A stretch of DNA of 64,000 nt. Origin: Candidatus Sedimenticola sp. (ex Thyasira tokunagai) (GTDB taxonomy: Bacteria > Pseudomonadota > Gammaproteobacteria > Chromatiales > Chromatiaceae). Shown in pieces: positions 53,075 through 62,662 of the stretch. Position 1 is the stretch's first letter, and the number at the start of each line of letters is the position of its first letter. A program made the position numbers and the translations under genes. Where the stretch lies: assembly GCA_037318855.1 (NCBI GenBank), contig CP134874.1, forward strand, positions 2,914,598-2,978,597, read 5' to 3'. A model generated the notes under the pieces. It saw nothing but the letters and a program-made list of their open reading frames with translations. It was not told the DNA's origin and ran no database searches.

Positions 53075-53623
53075 CTATCCCTCACTCACGATCCGCTGCC
53101 AACGAGAGACAACGCGACGCCGGTACTGGTCGGCCCGATGTGAATTCGTCGGTGCGTGGTAACAACCCACACTGGCCCACCAGTCCTGCCGGGTGACGTA
53201 ACAGTCCTGCAAAATCCACGCGCCGACACGCAGATTGTGATAGGGATCGAGCGCCTGCCATGGTGTCCCGAGCCGGTCTTGGTGGTAACGCCAATTGATC
53301 TGCATCAGGCCGATATCAATGGAGCGTTTTCCATTCTTTAGATGCTCCATCAATGCCTGCCAGGCCTCTTTGCGGGAATCAAAGAAGTAACCTCGGCCCG
53401 CAACGTTCAATGTCCAGGGCCAGGGCCGATACATATCCGTCAGCGCCACGCGTTTACCACTCTCGGTGAGGGCCATTGCATAGAGTATGCTCTGGGGGAC
53501 ATCGCGTTCCGCAGCGATCGCACGATAACCTGCCGGGACCAATTCTCCACTCCAGCTCGCTGAAGGAAGGATTAGGCTGACAAGTACGATCAGCCAACTC
53601 TTATGCCATCTCAACCAGACCAT
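53075..53623 (-). CDS. Transfer-associated lytic transglycosylase (VirB1-like)
   Basis: 182 residues with a signal peptide (ending SWS) and an SLT domain: catalytic glutamate in ALTESGK, then SIDIGLMQINWRYH. It should open the peptidoglycan layer for the conjugation channel. It lies four bases before the TIGR03765-like start. Confidence 0.87.
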   Translation of the reverse strand: MVWLRWHKSWLIVLVSLILPSASWSGELVPAGYRAIAAERDVPQSILYAMALTESGKRVALTDMYRPWPWTLNVAGRGYFFDSRKEAWQALMEHLKNGKRSIDIGLMQINWRYHQDRLGTPWQALDPYHNLRVGAWILQDCYVTRQDWWASVGCYHAPTNSHRADQYRRRVVSRWQRIVSEG

Positions 53624-53626
53624 CGT

Positions 53627-54403
53627 CTAAAGATCCGACACCCGAAGCTGCGACATCTCCTTGCCCCGACGGCGCAACATATAGGGAGCCTCACCTTTCC
53701 CGTTCGTTAGTTTATCCAGTGCACCCCCATCATGATTGAGGGTGATCCGCCGGTTGCGAACCCATTCTGGATCGATCTGGTGAGACGATGCCCATGCCCG
53801 AACTGCCGCATCGTTATCCGACACTATGTCCGTAAGGTAGATATCGATACCGCTGACTTCATCGATTCGCTTCAACAGTTTGCCCATCAGCAAATCACAG
53901 GCAGGGCATTCGGGATGAGTGAAAAACAACAAGCGATCGGTGGATTGCAACGCAGCCGTCTTCTCTGTCTTTCTGGGTAACCTGTCGACATCGATCAGCA
54001 GTTGATTCGGATAGAGGCGTTTGCCTGCCGCATCGTAAGCGCGTTGAAACGCAAGAATACGGTCTACATCCTCATGCATGGCACGCGCCCAGGCTTCCGC
54101 ATAGCGCCGGCGTTCCACCTCGTCCCGTGCATGGATACCGAGCACTTCGATGGGCGATATTGTCGATGGGCTGATACTCCCTCGAATCCCTTGCATCAAC
54201 TGTTTGTAGCGACGCCATTCCATCTCCGACAAATCCCAGAGGTGGGCGCGCGCCAAGTCCGCTGGCGATAAGGCACTGGCTGCTGTCGACGATGCATCTT
54301 GCCCGGTTTCTTTGACCTGCGTATGGGATAGCTCGGCAGCAACTACGGGATGCGATACCACGAGGGCGATAGACAAAATGATCGATTTCATTCGACTATT
54401 CAT
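53627..54403 (-). CDS. ICE protein, TIGR03759 / PFL_4693-like, thioredoxin-like
   Basis: From ATG 54403 (MNSRMKSIILS), 258 residues with a signal peptide. A coiled-coil middle (SEMEWRRYKQLMQGIRG) and a thioredoxin-like FFTHPECPACDLLMGKLL with a CPAC pair suggest a disulphide-exchange role in the periplasm. A longer frame upstream lies in the neighbouring gene and is rejected. Confidence 0.83.
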   Translation of the reverse strand: MNSRMKSIILSIALVVSHPVVAAELSHTQVKETGQDASSTAASALSPADLARAHLWDLSEMEWRRYKQLMQGIRGSISPSTISPIEVLGIHARDEVERRRYAEAWARAMHEDVDRILAFQRAYDAAGKRLYPNQLLIDVDRLPRKTEKTAALQSTDRLLFFTHPECPACDLLMGKLLKRIDEVSGIDIYLTDIVSDNDAAVRAWASSHQIDPEWVRNRRITLNHDGGALDKLTNGKGEAPYMLRRRGKEMSQLRVSDL

Positions 54404-54728
54404 CCGGGCTCCTGACCTCCAGGGATGGAGCAAATGCAGAAGGATTGTAGGAACAATCCTTGCCTTCACAGTCGCTGATCTCCATCGCAGGCCGCTCGAT
54501 CTGGCCGTGATATGAGACCGTGAGATCCCGGAAAGTAATGACCTTTTCAGAACGACAACCGGTCGGATCTCCCTGGTGCATTGCCTGGGTGACGGGGACC
54601 GAACCCGCCGCATCTTTCACATGAGACGAGATCATCGTGGATTGCTTGTCGTCACTACTCTTGTCTGCGGTAACCGATCCCAAGGTGAATCCTCCGAAAA
54701 GCAACAAAATGGCCAATACGATTTCCAT
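54396..54728 (-). CDS. Hypothetical ICE membrane/periplasmic protein
   Basis: 110 residues with an N-terminal membrane helix (about 2-20) and a periplasmic part with three cysteines (GCRSEK, DCEGKDCS). I do not recognise a family. It overlaps the TIGR03759-like start by 8 bp and follows the coiled-coil gene by 5 bp, so it belongs to the transfer operon. Confidence 0.65.
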   Translation of the reverse strand: MEIVLAILLLFGGFTLGSVTADKSSDDKQSTMISSHVKDAAGSVPVTQAMHQGDPTGCRSEKVITFRDLTVSYHGQIERPAMEISDCEGKDCSYNPSAFAPSLEVRSPDE

Positions 54729-54733
54729 GGTTT

Positions 54734-55492
54734 CTACCTCTGTAATGAAACGGAGTGGGCCTGCCCGGCAGGTCCTTGCAAATCGACGCGGCCTTTGAGG
54801 CGATCGATATGGGTGACTTTCCAGCCGGACTGTTGCTCACCTTCTTTCAGAAACGCCACACGGCCCGTCTGGGAGACAGCCACATAGGTCACGTCTTCCC
54901 AGACATCGATAGCATCGATATGAAAGGGCGGCTTCTTTGCAGGTCTGGGTTTCGGCTTGGCCTTTGGTTGGCGCTTGACGACCTTGAGCGCCCTGACCTC
55001 CTTGGCGATCGTCTCTAGCTTTGAGGTGGCTTCACTTACACGCCGGCCGAGCTCCTTGTTGCTTTCTCTCAGGTCGCTGATCGCCACCTTGATCTCTTTA
55101 AGACCTTTGGCCATTACAGTTAGCTTGCGCTTTGCATCCGAATTGTCGGCTTGTTGTGCCTGAAATCCCCGATCGATACGACCGGACATTGAGACCAGCC
55201 TGCGGTCGATTACCCCATATTTATCCTCACTTCGCGTGACCTTCGATCCTTTTACTTCGGTATCGGCCTGAGCCTGAATATCAGGCTCCGTTACCATGGG
55301 ATCGGTGGCTGGATTTCCTTCCTGGCGAATGACCAACAGCCACAGCACACTGATCGCGATGATGCCGATCACGACCGCAGCCAGCACAGTCTTGTAGGGT
55401 ATCCGGCGAGCTGTTGGCTGCGCCACGGCGTCCTCCTGAATAGCCTCCTCATCTGGAAGAGTGGATTGCTCCGGGTGCATTTCACTTTGCAT
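54734..55492 (-). CDS. ICE coiled-coil membrane protein
   Basis: 252 residues from ATG 55492 (MQSEMHPEQS). A cytoplasmic N-terminus is followed by a membrane helix (VLAAVVIGIIAISVLWLLVI), a long coiled coil (LTVMAKGLKEIKVAISDLRE), a lysine/proline-rich linker and a C-terminal beta domain (FHIDAIDVWEDVTYVAV). The layout suits a scaffold linking envelope layers. Similar genes follow pilL in related ICEs. Confidence 0.7.
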   Translation of the reverse strand: MQSEMHPEQSTLPDEEAIQEDAVAQPTARRIPYKTVLAAVVIGIIAISVLWLLVIRQEGNPATDPMVTEPDIQAQADTEVKGSKVTRSEDKYGVIDRRLVSMSGRIDRGFQAQQADNSDAKRKLTVMAKGLKEIKVAISDLRESNKELGRRVSEATSKLETIAKEVRALKVVKRQPKAKPKPRPAKKPPFHIDAIDVWEDVTYVAVSQTGRVAFLKEGEQQSGWKVTHIDRLKGRVDLQGPAGQAHSVSLQR

Positions 55493-55982
55493 CCTGTGTG
55501 ACCTCCATTTCGATGCTGGTACGGGTAACCCGGGCCGCAGCCCGATCCACCGCACAACGTTCGAACGTAATCAGCCGGTGGGCGGGATCTTGGACCAAGT
55601 GGAACGCCGGCCCCGCGAGGGTTTCCAATGCGTCTTTCAGCGTCACCGGTCCCAGGCTTCGATGGACAGCCGGGAGCGGTAACGCAAATAAGGCTGCCGT
55701 GCCCGGTCCAATGGATTCAGCAGTGGCCAGTCGATAGCCGCTGCGTTTCAGAAGATATGGGACAGCTTCACCCACGGTCTGGATCCGTTCAGGAAACCGT
55801 ACGGTCATCGTTGTTGCCAACAGCTCGGCCTGGGACTCTGTCGGTGTGGCAGCAAACAAGGAATAGCGGCCTACCTGGATATCGTTCGCCTGTAGGTTCA
55901 TGCTGGCCAGGGTACAGATGCCGGCGATACAGATCGCAATCGGCACGATCGTGTCTGTAGGGTGGGAAACGGATCTTTTCAT
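55482..55982 (-). CDS. PilL N-terminal-like ICE protein, TIGR03748-like
   Basis: 166 residues from ATG 55982 (MKRSVSHP). After a signal/anchor, it has the secretin-like STN pattern VGRYSLFAATPTESQAELL and LKRSGYRLATAES, then LGPVTLKDALETLAGPAF. This corresponds to the short PilL_N form found in PFGI-1 ICEs. It overlaps the next gene by 11 bp. Confidence 0.78.
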   Translation of the reverse strand: MKRSVSHPTDTIVPIAICIAGICTLASMNLQANDIQVGRYSLFAATPTESQAELLATTMTVRFPERIQTVGEAVPYLLKRSGYRLATAESIGPGTAALFALPLPAVHRSLGPVTLKDALETLAGPAFHLVQDPAHRLITFERCAVDRAAARVTRTSIEMEVTQDAK

Positions 55983-56095
55983 GATGAACACGGCCTCAGA
56001 AATTCTTAGTAACCAGGCCAGCATCATTACGAAGTGCTCTCAATCGGGGAATGGAAAATCCTTTCAAGCCGCTGCGCCCTTTTTCAAGCGGCTTG

Positions 56096-56962
56096 TCAGT
56101 TGCCAAGATAAATTCCGACGACCTGGATCCTCTCGTGGCCAAGCTCCCCACTAATGGTTAGGCGAGCCTTCCGGTCAATCTGCTTTTGACCCGGCGTTAG
56201 CCCCTTCACCGTGGGGCCTCCTGCTGCCGGTGCCGGCCACCCGGTCAGTTCCTGGTAACGCTGCTGGGCGTAGGCATGTCTCAACCCATGCATTTTTGAT
56301 AACCCGGCATTAGCGGTATGGCGCTCATAGATCCGCAGTTGCTGCCGGTAGTTTCGAGAACTGGGGATGAGGGAACCGTTACCGGCGAGTTGTCGGGCAC
56401 GGTTAAGCACTGATCGCTGCACCTCGGTCCGCACTGGGATTTCCCGTGGTTTGCCACCCTTAGTCCAGGACGCCTTGAGCGTGATGTGGTCACCTTGGTC
56501 AGCAAAACTCGGCTGGAACTTGATAGCCTCTTCCCGCCTCAGGCCGAATGCCTGCTGGAGTTCGAGACTCATCCGCACATGCAGATCACGGACTCGATCC
56601 AGATCCTTCATGGTCACCGACTGCGCCTTCGATATATTGGTCACAAACTGCCGATCTGGAATACCGTAATGGTCGTTCGATCGAGCGACGACATTCTGCC
56701 GGTTGACCTTTTGTGCCCACCAGCGAATAACAGTCAGCCGATTCTTGATAGCCCCAACTGAAATATCCTCTTTCTGCCATTGCTGCACCAGCGCCTCGAC
56801 ATGTTTCGGCTTCAGAGACTGCGCGTTCATTTTTCGGTAGCCCAACGTATGTAGCTGGTTAGCGATCAGGGTTAACTGCCGCTCCCGATCCGTCTGTGTT
56901 CTGTAGCTGCCGTCTCGATTCCGCCGGCAGAGTTGTTTGAGTTGGTAGTTCAGTTCTCTCAC
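56096..56962 (-). CDS. Tyrosine recombinase-like integrase-domain protein
   Basis: 288 residues with an N-terminal SAM-like region and a catalytic domain: GLRREEAIKF (Arg I), WTKGGKPREIPV (Lys), MHGLRHAYAQ (His-x-x-Arg), GELGHERIQVVGIYLG (His and Tyr). All catalytic positions are present. Proteins of this type sit inside ICE modules and may be a recombinase distinct from the ICE integrase, which is not in the window. Confidence 0.8.
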   Translation of the reverse strand: MRELNYQLKQLCRRNRDGSYRTQTDRERQLTLIANQLHTLGYRKMNAQSLKPKHVEALVQQWQKEDISVGAIKNRLTVIRWWAQKVNRQNVVARSNDHYGIPDRQFVTNISKAQSVTMKDLDRVRDLHVRMSLELQQAFGLRREEAIKFQPSFADQGDHITLKASWTKGGKPREIPVRTEVQRSVLNRARQLAGNGSLIPSSRNYRQQLRIYERHTANAGLSKMHGLRHAYAQQRYQELTGWPAPAAGGPTVKGLTPGQKQIDRKARLTISGELGHERIQVVGIYLGN

Positions 56963-57755
56963 AGTGTTCTCGCTTTCAGGTTAGTGTTTCTGACCACCCA
57001 GAGGCCGTAGCCGTCGGGGTCCGCTTACGCGGAGCGATCATGGGACACCACTCCCGTCTGACCTGAATGTGCCTGGTCACAGGCAACGCGGGTTCCCCTT
57101 GTTAGGGTTGGTCCGCGTAGACCAACATACCCATGGATGGGCGTTCTTCGATCATGGTTTAACATCACCTCCTTTAAATTGGGCGGAAATCAATTCCGCT
57201 GTTCGTGGAAAATAAGCATCGACGACATCCCTATGGGTAGTCGTCTTGGCTCGTCGAGTGGATCAGGCTTGCACCTGTGGAAAAAGCAGACCTTACGGTC
57301 CGTTCTGACTGGAAGATGGACCAACGGCGAAAAGCCGTAGCGCGTCAAATGGTCCTGTTGCGCTCAAGTGCCACTGAACCGCAGTGGCGACGGATAAAAC
57401 CGAGAAAAGCTCAGCAGAGGGCGGCAGTATAGGAACACGTCACGCGCCGGTCACGTTGAAATTCGGTCACAAATCCGCACTGTTTCCTGGATCGCCGCCC
57501 TCGTCACTACCCCGCTACGCTTGCCAGTGACGAGGGCGCCTTCGGGTCAGGCAAGCCACGCGCCAGGCGTTCGCCTGTCACATTGCGTGCTTTCTATTTG
57601 ATTGGTGCGGTCCTTCGGAGCATTGCCACCTGCCCACTGGGGTCCACAGGCGCCGCTGATCGCGGCCCCGCCCTTGGCAAGCGAGTTTGATGCTCGCGTT
57701 GCCGTGGCGGACAAGGCCTGGGGACTCAGTGGACAGCTAGCCTTTTCGGACGATT
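56963..57755. other. Non-coding stretch with several strong hairpins
   Basis: No credible gene; a plus-strand frame from 57602 is a shadow of the AbiEii gene. Structures visible are TGCCTG/CAGGCA (57070-57085), GTTGGTC/GACCAAC (57107-57126) and a 13-bp arm hairpin at 57496-57538. The leader before the integrase-like gene could be a structured RNA. Confidence 0.4.
57496..57538. repeat. Long perfect inverted repeat
   Basis: Arms CGCCCTCGTCACT and AGTGACGAGGGCG are perfectly complementary, separated by a 17-base loop. There is no U tract, so it does not look like an intrinsic terminator. Possible roles are an origin of transfer, a recombination site or an RNA structure. Confidence 0.5.
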
Positions 57756-58781
57756 CTACCCTGCGTTCAGTCTGGCCTGAAAATCTCCCACCACCGACAG
57801 AATTTCATCGAAAGTCGGCACATCACCATAGAACATCTCCCGCTGCATACCTTCGTAATCGGCCTGCCAGGCTGGCCGATCGGCCTCCGCGGGTACCAAT
57901 CGCAACTGTCCAGGATTCAGCGTCGAATAATCGACCCACGTATGACGGAAAAAGACCTGGCGATGCGCGACAACCCGATGGAACAGATCCATATCCTGGG
58001 CAGACTCATCGCCGATACCAGCCAGGATCAACCGATAGAGGTCATAATAGTGCCGCGCCATGGCATCCCGGCGTCTCTTATTGGCTTCTGGCCGTAGGGT
58101 TTCTTCGTGCAAGAGCATGGCCTTCTCCCAGAAGGTGCGTCTCGGCATAACCGCCCTGACATTTGTGCCCGGCCTTGATAGCAGATCCGGGAAAACATCG
58201 CTGATATAAGGCCTTATTTCGATGGATTCGGCGGGATCAGTGTCCGATCGGGCACCCATTTCGATCTTCACGGCACGACGAAGATAGGCGGCCTGCTCTG
58301 GGAAGGCCGTCGGATAGAACAACAGCAAAGTCTGTCCATCTGGATCATCGGGATCAGGCTCAAGCGTCCATTCGAGCGTCTCCGGCAGATCCGATGAGAT
58401 CACGTCGATGAGCGCCGGATGAATCCTGTCGCTGACACATTGCTGGCAGGCCTCCCTCAGCGCCTTGAGGCGTTTTCGTGTCTGTTTCTTGCTGGGTGCA
58501 CTTTCCGGGGCATTGTCGCCACCAAAACCCAAGGCACCCCGGTCGATGACGATATCGATATCTTCGGAAAAGCGTTCGATGAGGTTCCAGCACTTGGATA
58601 ATGACGTGCCGCCCTTGAACGTCAAGTGTTCACCCCATTCGGGTAGATCGAACAATTTGCGCAGGGTCCAGCAAACCCAGAAGTCCTTTTCGACGGCAAT
58701 CTCAAACAGGTTCAGTTGCGCACCCGCCTCCGTACAGACCAACCGACGGCGTTCTTCCGGCATCGCAATGAATTCTTTCAT
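57756..58781 (-). CDS. abiEii: AbiEii-type nucleotidyltransferase toxin
   Basis: 341 residues with the DUF1814 nucleotidyltransferase core: [27 protein letters not shown] (GGTSLSK and SEDIDIV blocks) plus conserved KIEMGAR and [11 protein letters not shown]. Such toxins modify tRNA or other targets and cause growth arrest in phage abortive infection. It overlaps AbiEi by 4 bp. Confidence 0.92.
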   Translation of the reverse strand: MKEFIAMPEERRRLVCTEAGAQLNLFEIAVEKDFWVCWTLRKLFDLPEWGEHLTFKGGTSLSKCWNLIERFSEDIDIVIDRGALGFGGDNAPESAPSKKQTRKRLKALREACQQCVSDRIHPALIDVISSDLPETLEWTLEPDPDDPDGQTLLLFYPTAFPEQAAYLRRAVKIEMGARSDTDPAESIEIRPYISDVFPDLLSRPGTNVRAVMPRRTFWEKAMLLHEETLRPEANKRRRDAMARHYYDLYRLILAGIGDESAQDMDLFHRVVAHRQVFFRHTWVDYSTLNPGQLRLVPAEADRPAWQADYEGMQREMFYGDVPTFDEILSVVGDFQARLNAG

Positions 58782-59401
58782 GCAGTACTTTCCTGACTAG
58801 CCAACTTGCGAATGATATCGGCAATCCAGGCTGGGGCATATCGAATATCCTTCATCAGTTGCTTGCGCGCATCGTCATCGAGACGGCGATCAAGCCGCGC
58901 GATGATTTGCTGATCGACATTCTTCCGGCCCAAGTGGCGCAGGGCCTGGATCACCAGCCCACTGCTCTTCCCCGCAGTGGCCATATTACGGGGTGTGGTG
59001 TGCTTCAGGATGATCTGGCGCTTACCAATCTGGACGGTCCGTGTGCGGCCGTCCGTTAAATAAACGACCTTCATGGGTACTTGTGTGGAGAGTCCAAGGA
59101 GATTGGCCGCGTAGGCCCCTGAGGGTTGCAAACGGGTGGCATCACGACCTGCCAGGGCGCTTGCGATGTCATCCGTCGATGGCTGTAACCGGCCCAACTG
59201 AGGGTCGGTTTTCGGGTAATCGTACAGCCCCCGGGCCAGTTGGCGGATAAGGCCGCTGTCCCGGTGCCGCATCAGCGCTAGATCGATAGCCTGGCGAGTA
59301 CCGAGATCCGTGAAACTATCGGGCGTAAAGACCCAGCCCCGCTTGCGGGACTGAATCCGCCGGAGGATCTTGCTGTCGGTGCTGTCTACGTGTTTGCCCA
59401 T
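58778..59401 (-). CDS. abiEi: AbiEi-type antitoxin (DUF6088)
   Basis: 207 residues with an N-terminal winged-helix region ([22 protein letters not shown] and [20 protein letters not shown]) and a C-terminal domain. It represses its own promoter and counteracts AbiEii. It is first in the pair and is preceded by a strong inverted repeat. Confidence 0.9.
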   Translation of the reverse strand: MGKHVDSTDSKILRRIQSRKRGWVFTPDSFTDLGTRQAIDLALMRHRDSGLIRQLARGLYDYPKTDPQLGRLQPSTDDIASALAGRDATRLQPSGAYAANLLGLSTQVPMKVVYLTDGRTRTVQIGKRQIILKHTTPRNMATAGKSSGLVIQALRHLGRKNVDQQIIARLDRRLDDDARKQLMKDIRYAPAWIADIIRKLASQESTA

Positions 59402-59403
59402 AT

Positions 59404-59439
59404 TTTTGAAAGAAAATTATATGATTTTTTCTTTCAAAA
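59404..59439. promoter_or_regulatory. AbiE operator-like inverted repeat
   Basis: TTTTGAAAGAAAA, ten bases, TTTTCTTTCAAAA forms a perfect 13-bp inverted repeat immediately upstream of the AbiEi start. AbiEi antitoxins bind inverted repeats to autoregulate, so this is the probable operator. Confidence 0.6.
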
Positions 59440-59530
59440 GAAAAGCTGGATCTGGGGCCGGGTCGGATCTACCAAGGTAGGGGGCAGACAATTCCCGCAC
59501 ACGTTGCCGTGGCGTGCAAGAAATCGGGAC

Positions 59531-59683
59531 TCAATTAAGTTTTGCCACGCATGAGGCGGGGCATTGAATTGAACTATATCGATTTTTTCTGCGTTTCAGA
59601 TGCCCGGAGCGCAGCCCGGTAGATCTGATGCCAACCATGACCCGGTGCTCGTAAGGCAAGGTGTATTGAACAACGTATTTCAT
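59531..59683 (-). pseudogene. Small ICE protein, truncated or frameshifted
   Basis: A good ribosome site (AGAAGGAGAACC) precedes MKYVVQYTLPYEHRVMVGI. After this conserved-looking start the sequence becomes basic and low-complexity (LKRRKNRYSSIQ) and ends after 50 codons, suggesting a lost frame. No family is assigned. Confidence 0.5.
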
Positions 59684-59723
59684 GATGGTTCTCCTTCTGA
59701 TAGGTTTAGCGGGGAGACCATCA

Positions 59724-59752
59724 CCCACCGGGGAGAGAGTCTCCCCAGTGGG
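59724..59752 (-). promoter_or_regulatory. Hairpin upstream of the small ICE gene
   Basis: CCCAC-C-GGGGAGA pairs with TCTCCCC-A-GTGGG around a 3-base loop. It ends 41 bp before the ATG at 59683. It is one of five similarly placed hairpins. Confidence 0.5.
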
Positions 59753-59813
59753 TATGGCGTTGTACTCAAGTCATCGACTTGATGCGTTGAAAGATCGGCA
59801 CGGGAACTATGCT

Positions 59814-60242
59814 TCAGTCCTCATGCGGTAGCAGGATAGTGATCACCGGTTCACCGGAATCACCGGGGCCGACAATCAGTCTCAGCCTGATCAGTTCCGC
59901 TTCCATCGACTGCCCATCACGCGGCACCCGGTAGAGTTGGAACAACATCCGGTCACCCGAACCTTTACTGGAACGAATGGCGTGGGAAGCCATATAGAGC
60001 ACATCCCACAACCTACCCGTTTGATCCTGGAAAGGCTTTTTCCGACTATCATCGTCGGTCCAGGTCACACAGTCTTCCCAAACTGCGGAAGTCAGTGCCA
60101 CCGGCCATTTGAACCCGGCTTCCTGTGCCATGGAACCCGCATCGACCAGTACGCCATCTTCTATGGCCTGGGTACGGGTATAGCTGTATATCACGTCACC
60201 AAAAATGGATTCGGCGGCTGTATTGATTGAAGTGTTGGACAT
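59814..60242 (-). CDS. DUF6573-like ICE protein
   Basis: 142 residues from ATG 60242 (MSNTSINTAAES). It has the IFGDVIYSYTRTQAIEDGVLVD start and WPVALTSAVWEDCV block of a small family common on plasmids and ICEs. Function is unknown. A GAGGAAAAAC ribosome site precedes it. Confidence 0.75.
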   Translation of the reverse strand: MSNTSINTAAESIFGDVIYSYTRTQAIEDGVLVDAGSMAQEAGFKWPVALTSAVWEDCVTWTDDDSRKKPFQDQTGRLWDVLYMASHAIRSSKGSGDRMLFQLYRVPRDGQSMEAELIRLRLIVGPGDSGEPVITILLPHED

Positions 60243-60285
60243 GGTGTTTTTCCTCTGTTGGATAAGCACCGGGTCACACCTCCTC

Positions 60286-60318
60286 CCCTGCCGGGAAAGG
60301 TGTACTTTCCCGGCAGGG
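60286..60318 (-). promoter_or_regulatory. Perfect 14-bp hairpin upstream of the DUF6573-like gene
   Basis: CCCTGCCGGGAAAG and CTTTCCCGGCAGGG pair perfectly around GTGTA, 44 bp before the start codon. The lack of a clear U tract argues against a simple terminator. Confidence 0.55.
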
Positions 60319-60338
60319 TCTGTGAAAAGTTGTGGGTG

Positions 60339-60854
60339 TCAGAGCAAACCGCGCTCAGCAAACGAGACGCTCTCACCGGCCGTAACCACGAAGTGGTCGA
60401 GGACGCGCACATCAACCAGTGCGAGTGCCTCCTTGAGCCGGCGAGTGATTGCTTCATCTGCATTGCTGGGTTCTGCAACACCTGATGGATGGTTGTGGAA
60501 AAAGAGCATGGCGGCCGCATTGAGCTCCAGTGCCTTCTGCACGACGACGCGCGGATGGACCGATGCTCCATCGATGGTGCCTTGAAACAGCTCGGTCACC
60601 TCAATGATCCGGTGGCGGTTGTCTAGAAACAGACACCCAAACATCTCGTTCTTACGCTCAGCGAGCCGGATTCGCAGGTACTTGCGAGTTTCCTCCGGAC
60701 TACCGAGTGCATTTCCCGGTTGGTGCTGCTCCGTTAACAAGGCCAGCGCCAATGCCATCAGCGATTGCCTCTCCACTTCGTTAAGTTCAGATAGTGAAAG
60801 TCCGTCGAAACGGTCATTCATCCTCTTCGATACGGGTGATCCCGTGGTTGTCAT
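60339..60854 (-). CDS. RadC-like JAB-domain protein
   Basis: 171 residues with the JAB metal site LFFHNHPSGVAEPSNAD and the upstream ELFQGTIDGASVHPR block of RadC/MPN proteins. ICE-borne RadC proteins are common; a role in DNA repair or anti-restriction is not proven. GAGGAGA lies before the ATG. Confidence 0.87.
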   Translation of the reverse strand: MTTTGSPVSKRMNDRFDGLSLSELNEVERQSLMALALALLTEQHQPGNALGSPEETRKYLRIRLAERKNEMFGCLFLDNRHRIIEVTELFQGTIDGASVHPRVVVQKALELNAAAMLFFHNHPSGVAEPSNADEAITRRLKEALALVDVRVLDHFVVTAGESVSFAERGLL

Positions 60855-60888
60855 GACTGATCTCCTCGAAATTGACGGGGAGATCAGC

Positions 60889-60913
60889 CCCAGGGGGAGT
60901 GATTCCCCTTGGG
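60889..60913 (-). promoter_or_regulatory. Hairpin upstream of the RadC-like gene
   Basis: CCCAGGGGGA pairs with TTCCCCTTGGG around a 5-base loop, 35 bp before the ATG at 60854. Confidence 0.5.
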
Positions 60914-60954
60914 TGAAAGTGAGCCGGATAACGAGTTATCCGGCTGATTTGAAC

Positions 60955-61359
60955 TTACGTAGCGTGCTCCTGCTCCTTATAGAACGGCTGACCGTCAACC
61001 TTGGCCCAGGGCACACGCAACAATCGGGCCTTGAGGCTGATACCGGTTTCTCCGGCCTTGTCACCGTTCTTAAAGGTGAAGGTCTCTCCATACAGATCAC
61101 TGAGTGTGAATCCAATGAGTACCTTCAACTTGCCCTCAACGGCCGGTTTGACCTGGCGCACGATTTCTTGAGCCTGTTTTCCGGACACGCGACACTCGAA
61201 ATGAGTGTACTGGACGTTTTCAACACTGCCTCGAAGAGCAGATATGGTGACACTCAGAAAGGGGTTCCCTTCTTTGGGTGTCACCTCCCGAACGCGGTTT
61301 ACATAACCGATGCCGGTGGTGTGAAGATCGAAATATTTTTGGCTCTCGTTGTTGGACAT
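60955..61359 (-). CDS. DUF3577 / STY4534-like ICE protein
   Basis: 134 residues beginning MSNNESQKYFDLHTTGIGYV with FLSVTISALRGSVENVQYTHFEC. This is a small conserved ICE family sometimes called a replication-associated single-strand-binding-like protein. Its role is not established. Position next to RadC-like and DUF6573-like genes is typical. Confidence 0.8.
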   Translation of the reverse strand: MSNNESQKYFDLHTTGIGYVNRVREVTPKEGNPFLSVTISALRGSVENVQYTHFECRVSGKQAQEIVRQVKPAVEGKLKVLIGFTLSDLYGETFTFKNGDKAGETGISLKARLLRVPWAKVDGQPFYKEQEHAT

Positions 61360-61401
61360 AGCGCTTTCTCCATCAGATGGGTTTCGTCCGGAACAAGCGC
61401 A

Positions 61402-61431
61402 ACCCTGGCGGGAAGGCTTCCCCGGCAGGGT
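61402..61431 (-). promoter_or_regulatory. Hairpin upstream of the DUF3577 gene
   Basis: ACCCTGGCGGGAAG pairs with TTCCCCGGCAGGGT with one or two mismatches, 43 bp before the ATG at 61359. Confidence 0.5.
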
Positions 61432-61585
61432 GAGTGGAATGGAAACCGTTATCCATTCCTTTGAAGATGGACCGGCAACGAGTCATTTAAGAATCGTCTC
61501 TATGCACCTATTACAGGGTCCGAAGGTGCCTGTATTGCCACTGAGTCCGCAGTGACCACGTATAAAACCATATTCTTCAGGCCTC

Positions 61586-62620
61586 TCAGGCGGCATCGGA
61601 TGCTTCACAGACATAACGCAAGTACTTCAACATACCGCGGGCATTGGCAAAGGCGGGGTGTTCCGCAATGGCCTGATGGGGGAACCAGTTAGCGACATGA
61701 TCACTCAACGCGACCGCGCCACCACCGACAAAGAGGACACGATCCAGTTCCACACCGAGACCCAGCTGCCGGCGGGTTTCGGCATGTATGCGCTCAACGA
61801 TCTCGCGTTTGGCGATCTCAACCAGCGCCGCCACGTCATGGTCTTTGCCCTGCAGGCGCACAACTTTATTCTCGACCGCCTGAGCAACGATCTGCTCACC
61901 CAGCGTCTCCAGATCGAAGCGCTCCTGGATGCCATCGGCAACCCGTTGTTTGACGTTCAGCATTCCGCACTGCAGGGAACCGGATGAGGCGTGAAGAATG
62001 CCCTGATCTTTCACCACCACATAGTCGGTGGTACGGCCACCGATGTCGACGATGGCCACCGGCACGGACAGACGATCAGCATCCAATGTTGTTCCATCAC
62101 CCTCCTCCACGATCACGTAGTCATACCAGGCGGCTAATGCTTCCGGAATCACTTCATGGAAGCTGATGCCGGCGGATAACATATCAGCGAGGGGGCGAAC
62201 GGCCTGCTTCAGGCTGTCCTGTTTTTTCTTGATGGGCTCGCTGCGTTGTTCACCATTTTTACGATAAAAGGCACTGACTGGTAAACCGGATACTGCATGA
62301 ACAGTCCGGCCTGACAGACCAATATCCTGAAGCACATGTTGCACAATGACACGATTCAAACCAGATACCGGATAGCCCTCGAATTGGGTCGGCGCACCGT
62401 CTACATCACCTACCGAATAGATCGATCCTTCTGTTTCGTATTCGAAGACGCGTTGTTGTGCTTGGTGGATCCAGATGACACCCGACTGCCCGATCCGTGC
62501 ACGGGAGGGGATGGCATGCACGCGACCGTCCGGAAGCGCGATCTTTGTATAGGCGTATCCATCATCGATGCCGACCGGAATGGGGTTAATGGACTCTAAA
62601 TTAGTCATGTGGTTGCTCAT
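61586..62620 (-). CDS. ParM/StbA-like actin-family segregation protein
   Basis: 344 residues with actin-ATPase motifs: PVGIDDGYAYTKIAL (phosphate 1), VAIVDIGGRTTDYVVV (phosphate 2) and VLFVGGGAVAL (adenosine). It should polymerise to hold or partition the excised ICE. Two ATGs (62620 and 62608) are possible; AAGGATGA favours 62608 by spacing. The StbB-like gene lies just upstream. Confidence 0.87.
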   Translation of the reverse strand: MSNHMTNLESINPIPVGIDDGYAYTKIALPDGRVHAIPSRARIGQSGVIWIHQAQQRVFEYETEGSIYSVGDVDGAPTQFEGYPVSGLNRVIVQHVLQDIGLSGRTVHAVSGLPVSAFYRKNGEQRSEPIKKKQDSLKQAVRPLADMLSAGISFHEVIPEALAAWYDYVIVEEGDGTTLDADRLSVPVAIVDIGGRTTDYVVVKDQGILHASSGSLQCGMLNVKQRVADGIQERFDLETLGEQIVAQAVENKVVRLQGKDHDVAALVEIAKREIVERIHAETRRQLGLGVELDRVLFVGGGAVALSDHVANWFPHQAIAEHPAFANARGMLKYLRYVCEASDAA

Positions 62621-62662
62621 CCTTTTGATGGTCTGTTTTTTCTGCAGATCTATTCATTGCCG

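Noticed and set aside
57602..58150. Plus-strand 182-codon ORF
   Set aside because: It is antisense to the well-supported AbiEii gene and has no recognisable domain.
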